Positions 24,683 through 33,250 of a stretch of 47,675 nucleotides of DNA are shown one piece after another. A model generated the notes under the pieces. The model had not been told where the DNA came from, made no database searches, and saw nothing but the letters and a program-made list of their open reading frames with translations. Position 1 is the stretch's first letter, and each line of letters opens with the position of its first letter. Both the position numbers and the translations under genes were made by a program. The stretch comes from an uncultured Eubacteriales bacterium (GTDB lineage: Bacteria; Bacillota; Clostridia; Oscillospirales; Oscillospiraceae), in assembly GCA_900549545.1 (NCBI GenBank), contig URPA01000009.1, forward strand, positions 1 through 47,675, read 5' to 3'.

Positions 24683-24726
24683 GCGGCTGATGCAGCTCAG
24701 GGTACAATTCCCGTCACGCCAGCCGC
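24683..24726 (+). pseudogene. tRNA-like remnant
   Basis: GCGGCTG (24683–24689) pairs with CAGCCGC (24720–24726). Between them lie a tRNA-like AGCTCAG D-arm start and a 7-nt loop TACAATT closed by GGG/CCC, one base from a normal T-loop. The anticodon arm and variable region are missing, so it is not a functional tRNA. It may be a deleted tRNA copy or chance resemblance. Confidence 0.35.
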
Positions 24727-24956
24727 TGTATAGCTCTTCTTAAAACAACAGAATAACATATAGATAATTTTATGTCAAGATAGGCGCCGGCACGGTTTTA
24801 CTGCATAAGCCTTTGCAGATGACGAGCTTCACGAGCCGCTGATGCAGATATTGCGGAAATAATACCGGAAATATTCAAAAAACCAAGGAATATTTATTAA
24901 ATGGTAAAAATTTTAACTAAAATCATAAAATCATAGCTGAACTTCGTTTTTTATCG

Positions 24957-24985
24957 TTGACATATACCCCACGGGGGTATATAAT
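24957..24985 (+). promoter_or_regulatory. Copper-inducible promoter with CsoR operator
   Basis: TTGACA (24957–24962), 17-bp spacer, TATAAT (24980–24985). Spanning the spacer is the dyad TATACCCC-ACG-GGGGTATA (24963–24981), which matches the GC-tract operator of CsoR repressors. Binding would block the promoter until Cu(I) is bound. Confidence 0.9.
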
Positions 24986-25009
24986 CGGGCTATGAAAAGG
25001 GGAGGGCAG

Positions 25010-25318
25010 ATGACGATGGACAATAACTGCTGCTGCCAGAAAACGCGCGAGCGCAGCGACGAGGAATATAAGCGCCTTGCAAACCGGCTCAGCCGGATCG
25101 AGGGGCAGGTCAAGGGCATCAGGGTCATGCTGGATAAAAGCGCCTACTGCCCGGATATACTAATTCAGGTGTCGGCGGCGACGGCGGCGCTCAACTCCTT
25201 TGCGAAGGAGCTTTTGAGCCAGCACATCAAGACCTGCGTTGTCCGCGATATTGAGGCGGGCAAAGCGGAGGAGACGGTGGACGAGCTGCTCAACACTCTG
25301 CAAAAGCTGATGCGATAG
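25010..25318 (+). CDS. csoR: CsoR-type copper-sensing repressor
   Basis: 102 residues, all-helical CsoR/RcnR family. The Cu(I) ligand set is complete and correctly spaced: Cys47, His72 and Cys76 (AYCPDIL ... LSQHIKTCV), with the same 25 and 29 residue spacings as Mycobacterium CsoR. The conserved LANRLSRIEGQVKGI helix is present. GGGGAGGG (24999–25006) sits 3 bp before the ATG at 25010 and 9 bp before another ATG at 25016; either may be used. The ATG at 24992 lies at the predicted transcript start and is unlikely. It precedes copA by 12 bp and has its operator immediately upstream. Confidence 0.92.
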   Translation: MTMDNNCCCQKTRERSDEEYKRLANRLSRIEGQVKGIRVMLDKSAYCPDILIQVSAATAALNSFAKELLSQHIKTCVVRDIEAGKAEETVDELLNTLQKLMR

Positions 25319-25330
25319 GGAAGTGATACG

Positions 25331-27838
25331 ATGACTCAATTTGATGTGACGGGCATGAGCTGCGCGGCCTGCTCTGCCAGAGTGGAAAAGGCCGTCTCCG
25401 CCGTGGAAGGCGTGAGCGCCTGCTCGGTGAACCTGCTTACAAACTCCATGGGCGTTGAGGGCAGCGCCGATGTGGGCACGGTTATTGCCGCGGTTGAGGC
25501 GGCGGGCTACGGCGCGAGCGTCAAGGGCGCCGCGAAGAGCAGCGATACCGGGGAGGACGCGCTCAAGGACAGAGAAACCCCGGTTCTTAAACGGCGGCTT
25601 TTCACCTCGCTCGGCTTTCTGATAGTTCTGATGTACATCTCCATGGGGCACAGCATGTGGGGCTGGCCGCTGCCGAAAGCACTCAGCGCAAACCCCGTCG
25701 CGCTGGGGCTGAGTGAGCTGCTGCTGACGGCCATCGTGATGGTGATAAACCAGAAGTTTTTCATCAGCGGCTTCAAGGGGCTGATACACCGCACGCCCAA
25801 TATGGATACGCTTGTGGCCCTCGGCGCGGGCGCTGCGTTTGTGTACAGCACCTACGCTCTCTACGCCATGAGCGCGGCGCAGGCCGCCGGTGATTTGGCC
25901 GGGGCCATGAGCTGGATGCACGAGTTTTATTTTGAGTCCGCCGCCATGATACTCACGCTTATCACCGTGGGCAAGATGCTGGAGGCGCGCTCAAAGGGCA
26001 AGACCACCGACGCGATAAAGGGCCTGATGAAGATGGCTCCCAAGACCGCCACCATCGAGGTGGACGGCCAGGAGCGCACGGTGCCCACCGAGCAGGTCAA
26101 GAAGGGGGACATTTTTATCGTCCGGCCGGGGGAGAACATCCCGGTTGACGGTGTGGTTCTCTCCGGTGTGAGCGCGGTGGACGAATCGGCCCTGACGGGA
26201 GAGAGCATCCCCGTTGAAAAGGCCGAGGGGGACAGCGTCTCCGCCGCGACCGTGAACCAGACGGGCTTTATCCGCTGCGAGGCCTCCCGCGTCGGCGAGG
26301 ATACGACGCTCAGCCAGATAATAAAAATGGTCAGCGACGCGGCGGCCACGAAGGCCCCCATCGCCAAGGTCGCGGACAAGGTCTCCGGCGTGTTCGTACC
26401 GGTGGTGATAAGCATCGCGCTAATTACGGCGCTGGTCTGGCTGCTTCTGGGCCGGGGCGTGGGCTTCGCGCTGGCGCGGGGCATCTCTGTGCTGGTGATA
26501 AGCTGCCCCTGCGCGCTGGGGCTTGCAACGCCGGTTGCCATCATGGTGGGCAGCGGTGTGGGCGCAAAGCACGGCGTGCTATTTAAGACCGCGACCGCCC
26601 TCGAGGAGACGGGGCGCGCCGCCGTTGTGGCGCTGGATAAGACCGGCACCATCACCGCCGGGACGCCCAAAGTCACCGATGTTATACCCAGCGGCATGAG
26701 CGAGGATGAGCTGCTGCGCCTCGCGGCGGCATTGGAGCACCGGAGCGAGCATCCGCTGGCAAAAGCCGTGCTGGACTATGCCGCCGAGAAGGGCGTCGGG
26801 GTTGGCGAGACGGAGAATTTCCAAGCCATACCCGGCAAGGGCCTGAGCGCGGATATAGGCGGAGTGACCGTCTGCGGCGGAAACGATGCCTACATCGGCA
26901 GCCTTGCCGCGATAGATGCAGCTGCCGCGCGAAAGGGCGAGGAGCTGGCCGCGCAGGGAAAGACGCCGCTTTACTTTGCGGCGGGCGGCAAATTCGCGGG
27001 AATGATAGCTGTCGCGGATGTGATAAAGCCCGACAGCGCCAAGGCAGTTGAGGAGCTTAAGGGCATGGGACTCAAGGTCGTCATGCTCACGGGAGATAAC
27101 CAGCGCACCGCCGCCGCCATCGGCGCGCAGGCGGGTGTGGATGAGGTCATCGCCGGTGTTCTGCCCGACGGTAAGGAGAGCGTGATACGAGCGCTTAAGG
27201 AGCAGGGCAAGGTCCTCATGGTCGGCGACGGGATAAACGACGCGCCTGCCCTGACCCGGGCCGATGTGGGTATAGCCATCGGTGCGGGGGCGGACATTGC
27301 CATTGACGCGGCGGATGTCGTGCTCATAAACGGCAGCCTCTTGGACGCGGCGGCGGCAATACGGCTCAGCAGGGCGACGCTGAGAAACATCCACGAGAAC
27401 CTCTTCTGGGCGTTTTTCTACAACACCATCGGCATCCCCATCGCGGCGGGCGCGTTTGTCTGGGCGGGACTTACGCTCAACCCCATGCTGGGCGCGGCGG
27501 CTATGAGCCTTTCAAGCTTCTGCGTGGTGACAAACGCCCTGCGGCTGAATCTTGTCAATATACGCGACGCATCAAAGGACCGGGCTAAAAAGCCCCATGC
27601 GTCGCATAACAATAAAGAATCGGAGGAAAAGAAAATGACAAAAACCATGAAAATCGAAGGCATGATGTGCTCCCACTGCGAGGCGCGGGTCAAGAAGGCG
27701 CTCGAGGCGCTCGACGGCGTTGAGAGCGCCGAGGTCAGCCACGTCAGCGGCACCGCCGTTGTCACCGGCAGCGCTGATAACGAGACACTCAAGGCTGCCG
27801 TTGAGGCTCAGGACTACAAGGTGCTCGGCATCGAGTAA
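25331..27838 (+). CDS. copA: Copper-exporting P1B-type ATPase CopA with fused C-terminal CopZ-like domain
   Basis: 835-residue P-type ATPase exporting Cu(I). The N-terminal metal-binding domain has GMSCAAC (Cys11, Cys14). Eight membrane helices carry the transport motif CPC (residues 392–394, SCPCALGLATPV). The cytosolic core has phosphorylated Asp436 in DKTGTIT, the HP motif in EHPLAKAV, and GDGINDAPAL near 633. Unusually, a second heavy-metal domain (GMMCSHC, Cys780 and Cys783) follows the last membrane segments after a charged linker. Most CopA proteins put such domains only at the N-terminus, with CopZ as a separate gene. It is coupled to csoR and followed by a strong terminator. Confidence 0.95.
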   Translation: MTQFDVTGMSCAACSARVEKAVSAVEGVSACSVNLLTNSMGVEGSADVGTVIAAVEAAGYGASVKGAAKSSDTGEDALKDRETPVLKRRLFTSLGFLIVLMYISMGHSMWGWPLPKALSANPVALGLSELLLTAIVMVINQKFFISGFKGLIHRTPNMDTLVALGAGAAFVYSTYALYAMSAAQAAGDLAGAMSWMHEFYFESAAMILTLITVGKMLEARSKGKTTDAIKGLMKMAPKTATIEVDGQERTVPTEQVKKGDIFIVRPGENIPVDGVVLSGVSAVDESALTGESIPVEKAEGDSVSAATVNQTGFIRCEASRVGEDTTLSQIIKMVSDAAATKAPIAKVADKVSGVFVPVVISIALITALVWLLLGRGVGFALARGISVLVISCPCALGLATPVAIMVGSGVGAKHGVLFKTATALEETGRAAVVALDKTGTITAGTPKVTDVIPSGMSEDELLRLAAALEHRSEHPLAKAVLDYAAEKGVGVGETENFQAIPGKGLSADIGGVTVCGGNDAYIGSLAAIDAAAARKGEELAAQGKTPLYFAAGGKFAGMIAVADVIKPDSAKAVEELKGMGLKVVMLTGDNQRTAAAIGAQAGVDEVIAGVLPDGKESVIRALKEQGKVLMVGDGINDAPALTRADVGIAIGAGADIAIDAADVVLINGSLLDAAAAIRLSRATLRNIHENLFWAFFYNTIGIPIAAGAFVWAGLTLNPMLGAAAMSLSSFCVVTNALRLNLVNIRDASKDRAKKPHASHNNKESEEKKMTKTMKIEGMMCSHCEARVKKALEALDGVESAEVSHVSGTAVVTGSADNETLKAAVEAQDYKVLGIE
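27635..27838 (+). CDS. Possible internally initiated CopZ copper chaperone (nested in copA)
   Basis: In frame with copA, GGAGG (27622–27626) lies 8 bases before an ATG at 27635. Starting there gives a complete 67-residue CopZ-type protein (MTKTMKIEGMMCSHC..., with a betaalphabetabetaalphabeta-like length and ending at the copA stop). The layout looks like a separate copZ gene whose preceding stop was lost, leaving both a fusion and possible independent translation. Confidence 0.5.
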   Translation: MTKTMKIEGMMCSHCEARVKKALEALDGVESAEVSHVSGTAVVTGSADNETLKAAVEAQDYKVLGIE

Positions 27839-27850
27839 AAGTAAAATATT

Positions 27851-27880
27851 CCCTGCACCAACGGTGCAGGGGATTTTTTT
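27851..27880 (+). terminator. Terminator of csoR–copA
   Basis: CCCTGCACC-AAC-GGTGCAGGG (27851–27871) followed by GATTTTTTT. Confidence 0.9.
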
Positions 27881-27915
27881 AACATAAGTGCTGAAGCAAG
27901 CACTGCACTAATCTC

Positions 27916-27971
27916 GGCGCCCCCATCGGGGGAGCTGGCTTGACGCGAAGCGGCAAGACTGAAGGGGGCTG
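27916..27971. repeat. Half copy of the GGCGCCCCC palindromic repeat family
   Basis: GGCGCCCCCATCGGGGGAGC followed by a second imperfect hairpin (TTGACGCGAAGCGGCAA) and ACTGAAGGGGGCTG. It matches, in the opposite orientation, one end of the element at 43106–43237. Confidence 0.75.
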
Positions 27972-28008
27972 TCCGGCGTCGGTGTAAGATATTAGCAACG
28001 AGTGATAT

Positions 28009-28038
28009 CAACTTTCTCTTGGTGTCAAGAGAAAGTTG
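28009..28038. repeat. 30-bp perfect hairpin
   Basis: CAACTTTCTCTTG-GTGT-CAAGAGAAAGTTG, 13-bp perfect arms, in the gap between copA and groEL. No T-run follows, so it is probably part of another palindromic repeat family and not a terminator. Confidence 0.65.
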
Positions 28039-28103
28039 CAAAGAGGAACACTCAGGTGGGGAAGATTGCGTCAAAAGGAGCTAATGGTGCTGCTTTTTGA
28101 CAC

Positions 28104-28141
28104 AAAAACCCGGCCTGCCCAAAGCGGACAGGCCGGGTTTT
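28104..28141. terminator. Terminator of groESL
   Basis: AAACCCGGCCTG on one side and CAGGCCGGGTTT on the other, with a short imperfect GC top. T-runs on both strands make it bidirectional; it lies 18 bp after the groEL stop. Confidence 0.88.
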
Positions 28142-28159
28142 ACTGGTTTTTGGTATTTT

Positions 28160-29785
28160 TTAATACATTCCGCCCATATCGGGAGCGGCGGGCATGGGAG
28201 GATTCTTCTCGGGAATGTCTGCAACGAGGCTCTCGGTGGTGAGGACCATGGAGGCGACGGAGGCGGCGTTCTCAAGCGCGCTGCGGCAGACCTTGGTCGG
28301 GTCGACAATGCCCATTTCGATCATGTCGCCATACTTGTCGTTGGCGGCATCGTAGCCGTAGTTGGCCTTCTTGCTGGCGTAGACATTGTTGAGGATGACA
28401 GCGCCTTCAAGACCTGCGTTGGCGGCAATCTGCATGATGGGGGCCTTGAGGGCCTTGGCTATGATGGCGGCACCGGTCTTCTCGTCGCCGCTGAGGCTGC
28501 TGACGAGCTTATCGGCCGCCTTGGAGGCAACGACATAGGCCGTGCCGCCGCCGGCGACGATACCCTCGGCAACAGCGGCGCGGGTGGCGTTGAGCGCGTC
28601 CTCAATGCGCAGCTTCTTTTCCTTCATCTCAGTCTCGGTGGCAGCGCCGACCTTGATAACGGCAACACCGCCGCTGAGCTTTGCAAGGCGCTCCTGAAGC
28701 TTCTCGCGGTCATAGTCGGAGGTGGTAGTCTCAATCTGGCGCTGGATCTGAGCGGCGCGGGCCTTGATCTCCTCGGAGGAACCGGCGCCGTCAACAATAA
28801 CGGTGTTCTCCTTGGTGACCTTGACCTGGTGAGCCTGACCGAGCATGGAGATATCGGTATCCTTGAGCTCCATGCCGAGGTCGCTGGAGATAACCTGACC
28901 ACCGGTCAGAACGGCGATGTCCTCAAGCATCTCCTTGCGCCTGTCACCGAAGCCGGGGGCTTTGACGCAGACACAGGTGAAGGTGCCGCGCAGACGGTTG
29001 AGGATAATGGTGGCAAGAGCCTCGCCCTCAACGTCCTCAGCGATTATCAGCAGCTTTCTGCCGGCCTTGACGATCTGCTCAAGCAGGGGCAGAACATCCT
29101 GAATGTTGGAGATTTTCTTATCGGTAATGAGAATCAGAGCGTCATCAAGGACGGCCTCCATCTTCTCGGTATCGGTGGCCATGTAGGGGGAGAGGTAGCC
29201 GCGGTCAAACTGCATACCCTCAACCACATCGCTGTAAGTCTCGGCGGTCTTGGACTCTTCAATGGTGATAACACCGTTCTGGCTGACCTTCTCCATGGCG
29301 TCAGCAATCAGAGAGCCGATGACCTCATCCCCGGAGGAGATGGTGCCGACACGGGCGATGTCCTTGGAGCCGGAAACGGGCTGGGACACGGCCTTGACAG
29401 CCTCAACAGCGGCGGTGGTGGCCTTCTGGATGCCGCGCTTCATGGTCATGGGGTTGGCACCGGCGGCCAGGTTCTTAAGACCCTCGCTGATCATGGCCTG
29501 GGCCAGAACAGTGGCGGAGGTGGTGCCGTCACCGGCGACGTCGTTGGTCTTGGTGGAGACTTCCTTGATGAGCTGGGCGCCCATGTTCTCAAAAGCGTCC
29601 TCCAGCTCGATCTCCTTGGCGATGGTCACGCCGTCATTGGTGATGAGCGGGGTGCCGAACTTCTTGTCCAGAACCACGTTGCGGCCCTTGGGGCCGAGGG
29701 TTATTTTAACAGTGTCAGCCAGCTGGTTGACGCCGCGCTCTATTGCTTTTCTTGCTTCTTCGCCGTAAATGATCTGTTTTGCCAT
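28160..29785 (-). CDS. groEL: 60-kDa chaperonin GroEL
   Basis: 541-residue chaperonin that folds proteins with GroES in an ATP-driven cage. The N-terminus MAKQIIYGEEARKAIERGVN, the ATP-site segments TLGPKGRNVVLDKKFG and NDVAGDGTTSATVLAQ, and the C-terminal Gly-Met tail (DMGGMY) are all typical, and the length is normal. AAGGAGG precedes the ATG. It lies 13 bp after groES and shares its CIRCE-controlled promoter. Confidence 0.98.
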   Translation of the reverse strand: MAKQIIYGEEARKAIERGVNQLADTVKITLGPKGRNVVLDKKFGTPLITNDGVTIAKEIELEDAFENMGAQLIKEVSTKTNDVAGDGTTSATVLAQAMISEGLKNLAAGANPMTMKRGIQKATTAAVEAVKAVSQPVSGSKDIARVGTISSGDEVIGSLIADAMEKVSQNGVITIEESKTAETYSDVVEGMQFDRGYLSPYMATDTEKMEAVLDDALILITDKKISNIQDVLPLLEQIVKAGRKLLIIAEDVEGEALATIILNRLRGTFTCVCVKAPGFGDRRKEMLEDIAVLTGGQVISSDLGMELKDTDISMLGQAHQVKVTKENTVIVDGAGSSEEIKARAAQIQRQIETTTSDYDREKLQERLAKLSGGVAVIKVGAATETEMKEKKLRIEDALNATRAAVAEGIVAGGGTAYVVASKAADKLVSSLSGDEKTGAAIIAKALKAPIMQIAANAGLEGAVILNNVYASKKANYGYDAANDKYGDMIEMGIVDPTKVCRSALENAASVASMVLTTESLVADIPEKNPPMPAAPDMGGMY

Positions 29786-29798
29786 AGTGATTTCCTCC

Positions 29799-30083
29799 TT
29801 ACTCTATAACAGCCAGAATATCAGACTGGCGGACAATGGTGTACTCCTCATCGTCGAGCTTCACCTTGGTGCCGCTGTACTTGCCGACGAGCACATTCTC
29901 ACCGGCCTTGACTATCATCTTCACTTCGTTGCCGTCCACCAGACCGCCGGGGCCGACTTCAACAACCTGATACACCTCGGGCTTTTCCTGGGCGGAAGAG
30001 GTGAGGAAGATGCCGCTCTGGGTGCGCTCCTCAGCCGCGTTCTGCTTGAGAACGACTCTGTCTGCCAAAGGTTTAAGTTTCAT
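29799..30083 (-). CDS. groES: 10-kDa co-chaperonin GroES
   Basis: 94-residue heptameric lid of the GroEL cage. The start MKLKPLADRVVLKQNAAEERT, the mobile loop around SGIFLTSSAQEKPE, and the end YSGTKVKLDDEEYTIVRQSD are all typical. ATTGGAGG precedes the ATG. First gene of the groESL operon, 43 bp downstream of a CIRCE operator. Confidence 0.97.
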   Translation of the reverse strand: MKLKPLADRVVLKQNAAEERTQSGIFLTSSAQEKPEVYQVVEVGPGGLVDGNEVKMIVKAGENVLVGKYSGTKVKLDDEEYTIVRQSDILAVIE

Positions 30084-30125
30084 TCTTATATACCTCCAAT
30101 TAAGTTTTTACAAAATTCAGCACCG

Positions 30126-30152
30126 TTAGCACTCTTTACCTCTGAGTGCTAA
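30126..30152 (-). promoter_or_regulatory. CIRCE operator (HrcA site) of groESL
   Basis: TTAGCACTC (30126–30134), 9-bp spacer, GAGTGCTAA (30144–30152): the exact consensus. It should give heat-shock control by HrcA. Confidence 0.97.
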
Positions 30153-30160
30153 CGGTGCTA

Positions 30161-30188
30161 ATGATACCACACTTTTAAGAATTTTCAA
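30161..30188 (-). promoter_or_regulatory. Promoter of groESL
   Basis: Minus strand: TTGAAA (30183–30188), 16-bp spacer, TATCAT (30161–30166), placing the start just ahead of or inside CIRCE. Confidence 0.7.
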
Positions 30189-30251
30189 GCCCTATCAGCA
30201 AAAAAATCCGGTGGAAATTTTAAATTTTTTGTTAAGCGAGTTTTGCCTGGC

Positions 30252-31202
30252 TTATTCCGCCATGGCGGGAGTTTTTATCGCGGAGCTGACGTTGCCGAAA
30301 AAGCGCATCCCGGCGGGGACGATGAGCCGCAGAGCCTTGGGCAGCAGCTTCATACGGACGCTGTTTGAAAACAGAGCCTCGCCGTCAACATTGATGACGT
30401 TCTCCTCGTCAAAGTCGATCTCTATCTCCCGGCCGCGCAGATGCGTTATGTACTGGGGGTATTCGTCGCTCTTGCCGGCGGCATATTTTCCAACCAGCCC
30501 CGCGAGCTTGAGCAGGGACACACCCTTTACGATAAAAAAGTCCAGCAGGCCGTCATCAGGCCGGGCGTCAAGGCTGGGGTTGAAGCCGCCGCCGTAATAC
30601 CGGCCATTGCAGGCGCAGACCAGCGCGTGCTTCCCGTCGGAGATAAAATCCCCGCATCGGACGCGCATGTGGGAGTTGATGCCCTTGAGAACATTGACAA
30701 TCAGGGAGACGACATAGCCGCCCGCGCCGCCGATTATGGGGAGCTTGCTGTATTTATGGACGCTGGTACCAATGCGCGCGTCTATGCCAACGGAGCAGAT
30801 GTTGGCGCTGTACCGGCCGTTGCAGTCGATAAGGTCGATGGGCACCTCGCCCCCGTCAATCACAGCGTCGAGATCCCGGAACAGATCCTTCTCCTCGCCG
30901 AACATGCGGCAGAAGTCGTTGCCGGTGCCGGTCGGGAAGGGGCAGACCGCCACATTCGGCAGCTCCGCCGCGCCGCAGACGCACTCGTTGAAGGTCCCGT
31001 CCCCGCCGCAGGCATAGACACGCAGATGCTCCTCCGCCTCGGCGGCGGCCTTTATTTTCCCCGGTGCGTCCATGGGTGCCTTGGTCACATACACCTCGTA
31101 ATCACCGCCGCGCTTGGAGAAGGCCTTCTCGACCCTGGCCCTTATCTCCGAGCTGTGGTCCTTCCCCCCGGCGGTGGGGTTGACTATGAACAGATGCTTC
31201 AT
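30252..31202 (-). CDS. Diacylglycerol/lipid kinase family protein (YegS/DagK-like)
   Basis: 316 residues. It opens MKHLFIVNPTAGGK, the usual start of the DAGK catalytic domain. The nucleotide-binding GGDGTFNECVCGA is followed by FPTGTGNDFCRMFG near residue 85, and the C-terminal domain holds GGGFNPSLDARPDDGLLDFF. These enzymes phosphorylate diacylglycerol or related lipids at the membrane face. I chose the ATG at 31202, which follows AAAGGGGAAACGGAA; an in-frame upstream ATG at 31250 would overlap the neighbouring methyltransferase. It follows the methyltransferase by 25 bp in the same direction. Confidence 0.9.
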   Translation of the reverse strand: MKHLFIVNPTAGGKDHSSEIRARVEKAFSKRGGDYEVYVTKAPMDAPGKIKAAAEAEEHLRVYACGGDGTFNECVCGAAELPNVAVCPFPTGTGNDFCRMFGEEKDLFRDLDAVIDGGEVPIDLIDCNGRYSANICSVGIDARIGTSVHKYSKLPIIGGAGGYVVSLIVNVLKGINSHMRVRCGDFISDGKHALVCACNGRYYGGGFNPSLDARPDDGLLDFFIVKGVSLLKLAGLVGKYAAGKSDEYPQYITHLRGREIEIDFDEENVINVDGEALFSNSVRMKLLPKALRLIVPAGMRFFGNVSSAIKTPAMAE

Positions 31203-31227
31203 TTCCGTTTCCCCTTTTCCCTCAACT

Positions 31228-32337
31228 TTATCTATACATATATAAGTCACATTTTATCATGCCGTTGTAGAGCTTGCGCTTTTTGTCGGCGGGCTTGCCG
31301 AAGCAGCGCTCAAATTCCGTGTGCGACGAGAGCAGATACAGCTGCCAGCCGGAGCATTTTTCGAGCGCCTGACCAAAGCCGCGGTAAAGCTCCTGCGCCT
31401 GCTCCTTTTCCATGATGCGCTCACCATAGGGGGGATTAGTAACTATTACGCCCCGCTCGGTGCTGCGATTAAACTTCGTCGCGTCCGCAAGCTCAAAACG
31501 CACCACATCGTCAACCCCCGCGCGGCGGGCGTTGGCCTTGGCAAGCTCCAGCGCGTCCGGGTCAATATCCGAGCCGAGGATGCTGTACTCCCCATGAAAT
31601 TCCCTCGCGATGGCGGCGCTTCTCGCCTCCTGCCAGAGCTTTTCCGGCACGGCCTGCCAGTGCGCGGCGGCAAAATCCCGCCTCAGCCCCGGGGCGCGGT
31701 TCTTGGCGATGAGCGCGGCCTCGATGGGAATCGTCCCGCTGCCGCAGAAGGGGTCGCAGAAATCGCCCCGGCCGCGATAACGGGCCAGATGCACCATGGC
31801 GGCGGCCATAGTCTCCCGCAAAGGTGCGGTGTTATGCGCCGGGCGGTAGCCCCGCTTGTGCAGCGCGGCGCCGGTGGTGTCAAGGCAGAGAGAGGCCCTG
31901 TCCTTCATTATAGAAAATCGAATTTGATACATTTCACCGCTCTCGGGCATGCGATTTAGCCCGTAGGCTCTGCCGAGGCGCACGGCCACGGCCTTTTTTA
32001 TGATGCTCTGGCAGTCCGAGACGGAGAAGAGCTTGGAATTTAAGCTGTGCCCCTTGACGGGGAAGGCGCCGTCGCGCGGAATAATGCTCTCCCAGGGCAG
32101 AGCCTTTGTGCCCTCAAAAAGCTCATCAAAGCTCTCGGCCTTGAAGCTGCCCAACTCGATGAGCACGCGCTCACCCATGCGCAGGCAGATGTTCGCCACG
32201 GCAACGGCATCCGCCCCGCCGGAGAAGTAGACGCGCCCGTTCTCGGCCTGAACATCCCTCATGTCCAGTTTTTTAAGCTCATCAGATATCGGCCCCTCCA
32301 GCCCCAAAAGGCAGGGGACGCAAAGCCGCAGCTGCAT
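31228..32337 (-). CDS. THUMP-domain SAM-dependent RNA methyltransferase (RlmL N-terminal type)
   Basis: 369 residues. An N-terminal THUMP RNA-binding region (about 1–155, with VKGHSLNSKLFSVSDCQSII) precedes a Rossmann methylase with SAM motif DPFCGSGTIPIEAALIA and catalytic NPPYGERI. The segment HKRGYRPAHNTAPLRETMAA is diagnostic for the group that makes N2-methylguanosine in 23S rRNA (E. coli RlmL position 2445 is the model). ATG at 32337 with GAGGA upstream. It is the first gene of a two-gene unit with the lipid kinase. Confidence 0.9.
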   Translation of the reverse strand: MQLRLCVPCLLGLEGPISDELKKLDMRDVQAENGRVYFSGGADAVAVANICLRMGERVLIELGSFKAESFDELFEGTKALPWESIIPRDGAFPVKGHSLNSKLFSVSDCQSIIKKAVAVRLGRAYGLNRMPESGEMYQIRFSIMKDRASLCLDTTGAALHKRGYRPAHNTAPLRETMAAAMVHLARYRGRGDFCDPFCGSGTIPIEAALIAKNRAPGLRRDFAAAHWQAVPEKLWQEARSAAIAREFHGEYSILGSDIDPDALELAKANARRAGVDDVVRFELADATKFNRSTERGVIVTNPPYGERIMEKEQAQELYRGFGQALEKCSGWQLYLLSSHTEFERCFGKPADKKRKLYNGMIKCDLYMYR

Positions 32338-32662
32338 ATGTATAAATCCTCATCTTTCTTATTCAGTCAAACGACAGGAAAGGGCGACGCCTTCTCCTGC
32401 CGGTAGATACTTTGCGACCATAATACAACAAATTTTTTAAGTTGTAAATGCGTATAACGAAGATTTCATAAAAAAGCCAAAATATAATGAAAAAAGTGAA
32501 CAAATCATAAAAAGCAAAACGGAGAACTTGGGAGCAAATGTCGCCGGGACGAAAATACTTTAACATTTTGTGAATTTGTGGAAAATTGCCTATTGATATT
32601 TTGCGCAAATGGTATTATATTATGCTCATGTAACAGTTTGTTCATTATTTTGGGGGAGTAGC
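32338..32662. other. A+T-rich intergenic region with divergent promoters
   Basis: 325 bp. It contains a nested GC hairpin near 32370–32401 (CAGGA/TCCTG around GGC/GCC) in the leader of the methyltransferase, long A/T tracts, and a plus-strand promoter at 32593–32621. No coding sequence seen. Confidence 0.5.
32593..32621 (+). promoter_or_regulatory. Promoter of the 32663 gene (and possibly cstA)
   Basis: TTGATA (32593–32598), 17-bp spacer, TATATT (32616–32621). Confidence 0.6.
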
Positions 32663-33196
32663 ATGGCTATCCAGCGCAGCGTGTTCGAGGAGGTCCTGAA
32701 GGACTCCTACGGCGCGTATTACAATATCATCGAGCCGGAGCTTGCCCAGAACGAATGCCCCGAGGATCTGCCCCTGGCGTTCAGAGCGGATTATTTTTCC
32801 CGCGCGGAAAAGTATTGGCTGAGCAAGAACATTCCCATCTGGGGCAATGAAAAGAACGAGTTTGCGTACATATTTTCCGCCCCGGAGTTTACAGAGGAGC
32901 TTGCCGAGCGCTGCGTCACCTTTGCGCTTGAGGATGGCCTTCCGAGAGTCAGACCCCATAAGGAGCACCAGTACACCAATATTCAGGTGGTGCTTCTGGC
33001 GGACGGATTTAGTGATAATGTCATAAAGGCTGTCAATAAGCGCAGCTTTTCCAAGAGCTACAAGTTCTCTCTCCACGGTTATTCAACGCTGCTCTTAGCG
33101 GCGGTGGATGTGGGCAAAGGCAAGGCCTACACCAACAAGGCCGGCAGGGACCTTGTGAAATATTTTAAGAAGCTGTTTGCACTCAGGGCGGATTGA
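32663..33196 (+). CDS. Conserved hypothetical cytosolic protein
   Basis: 177 residues, no signal peptide or membrane segment. It begins MAIQRSVFEEVLKDSYGAYY with GGGGGAG upstream; the ATG at 32663 was chosen over an upstream in-frame start (32609) for that reason. Mixed alpha/beta composition, basic end (NKAGRDLVKYFKKLF). I do not recognise the family. It lies 54 bp upstream of cstA on the same strand, so a link to nutrient-starvation transport is possible but unproven. Confidence 0.75.
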   Translation: MAIQRSVFEEVLKDSYGAYYNIIEPELAQNECPEDLPLAFRADYFSRAEKYWLSKNIPIWGNEKNEFAYIFSAPEFTEELAERCVTFALEDGLPRVRPHKEHQYTNIQVVLLADGFSDNVIKAVNKRSFSKSYKFSLHGYSTLLLAAVDVGKGKAYTNKAGRDLVKYFKKLFALRAD

Positions 33197-33250
33197 TCCT
33201 GAGGCAAATGCTTGATAAATTTTATACTTTTTATTTAAGGAGTGAAAAGT

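Noticed and set aside
24683..24726. Functional tRNA gene
   Set aside because: It lacks an anticodon arm and is only 44 nt long.
28097..29809. 570-codon plus-strand frame opposite groEL, and similar long frames opposite rpoD, cstA, pheS, pheT and guaB
   Set aside because: All mirror strongly conserved genes, show low-complexity composition and have no start signals. They are codon-bias shadows.
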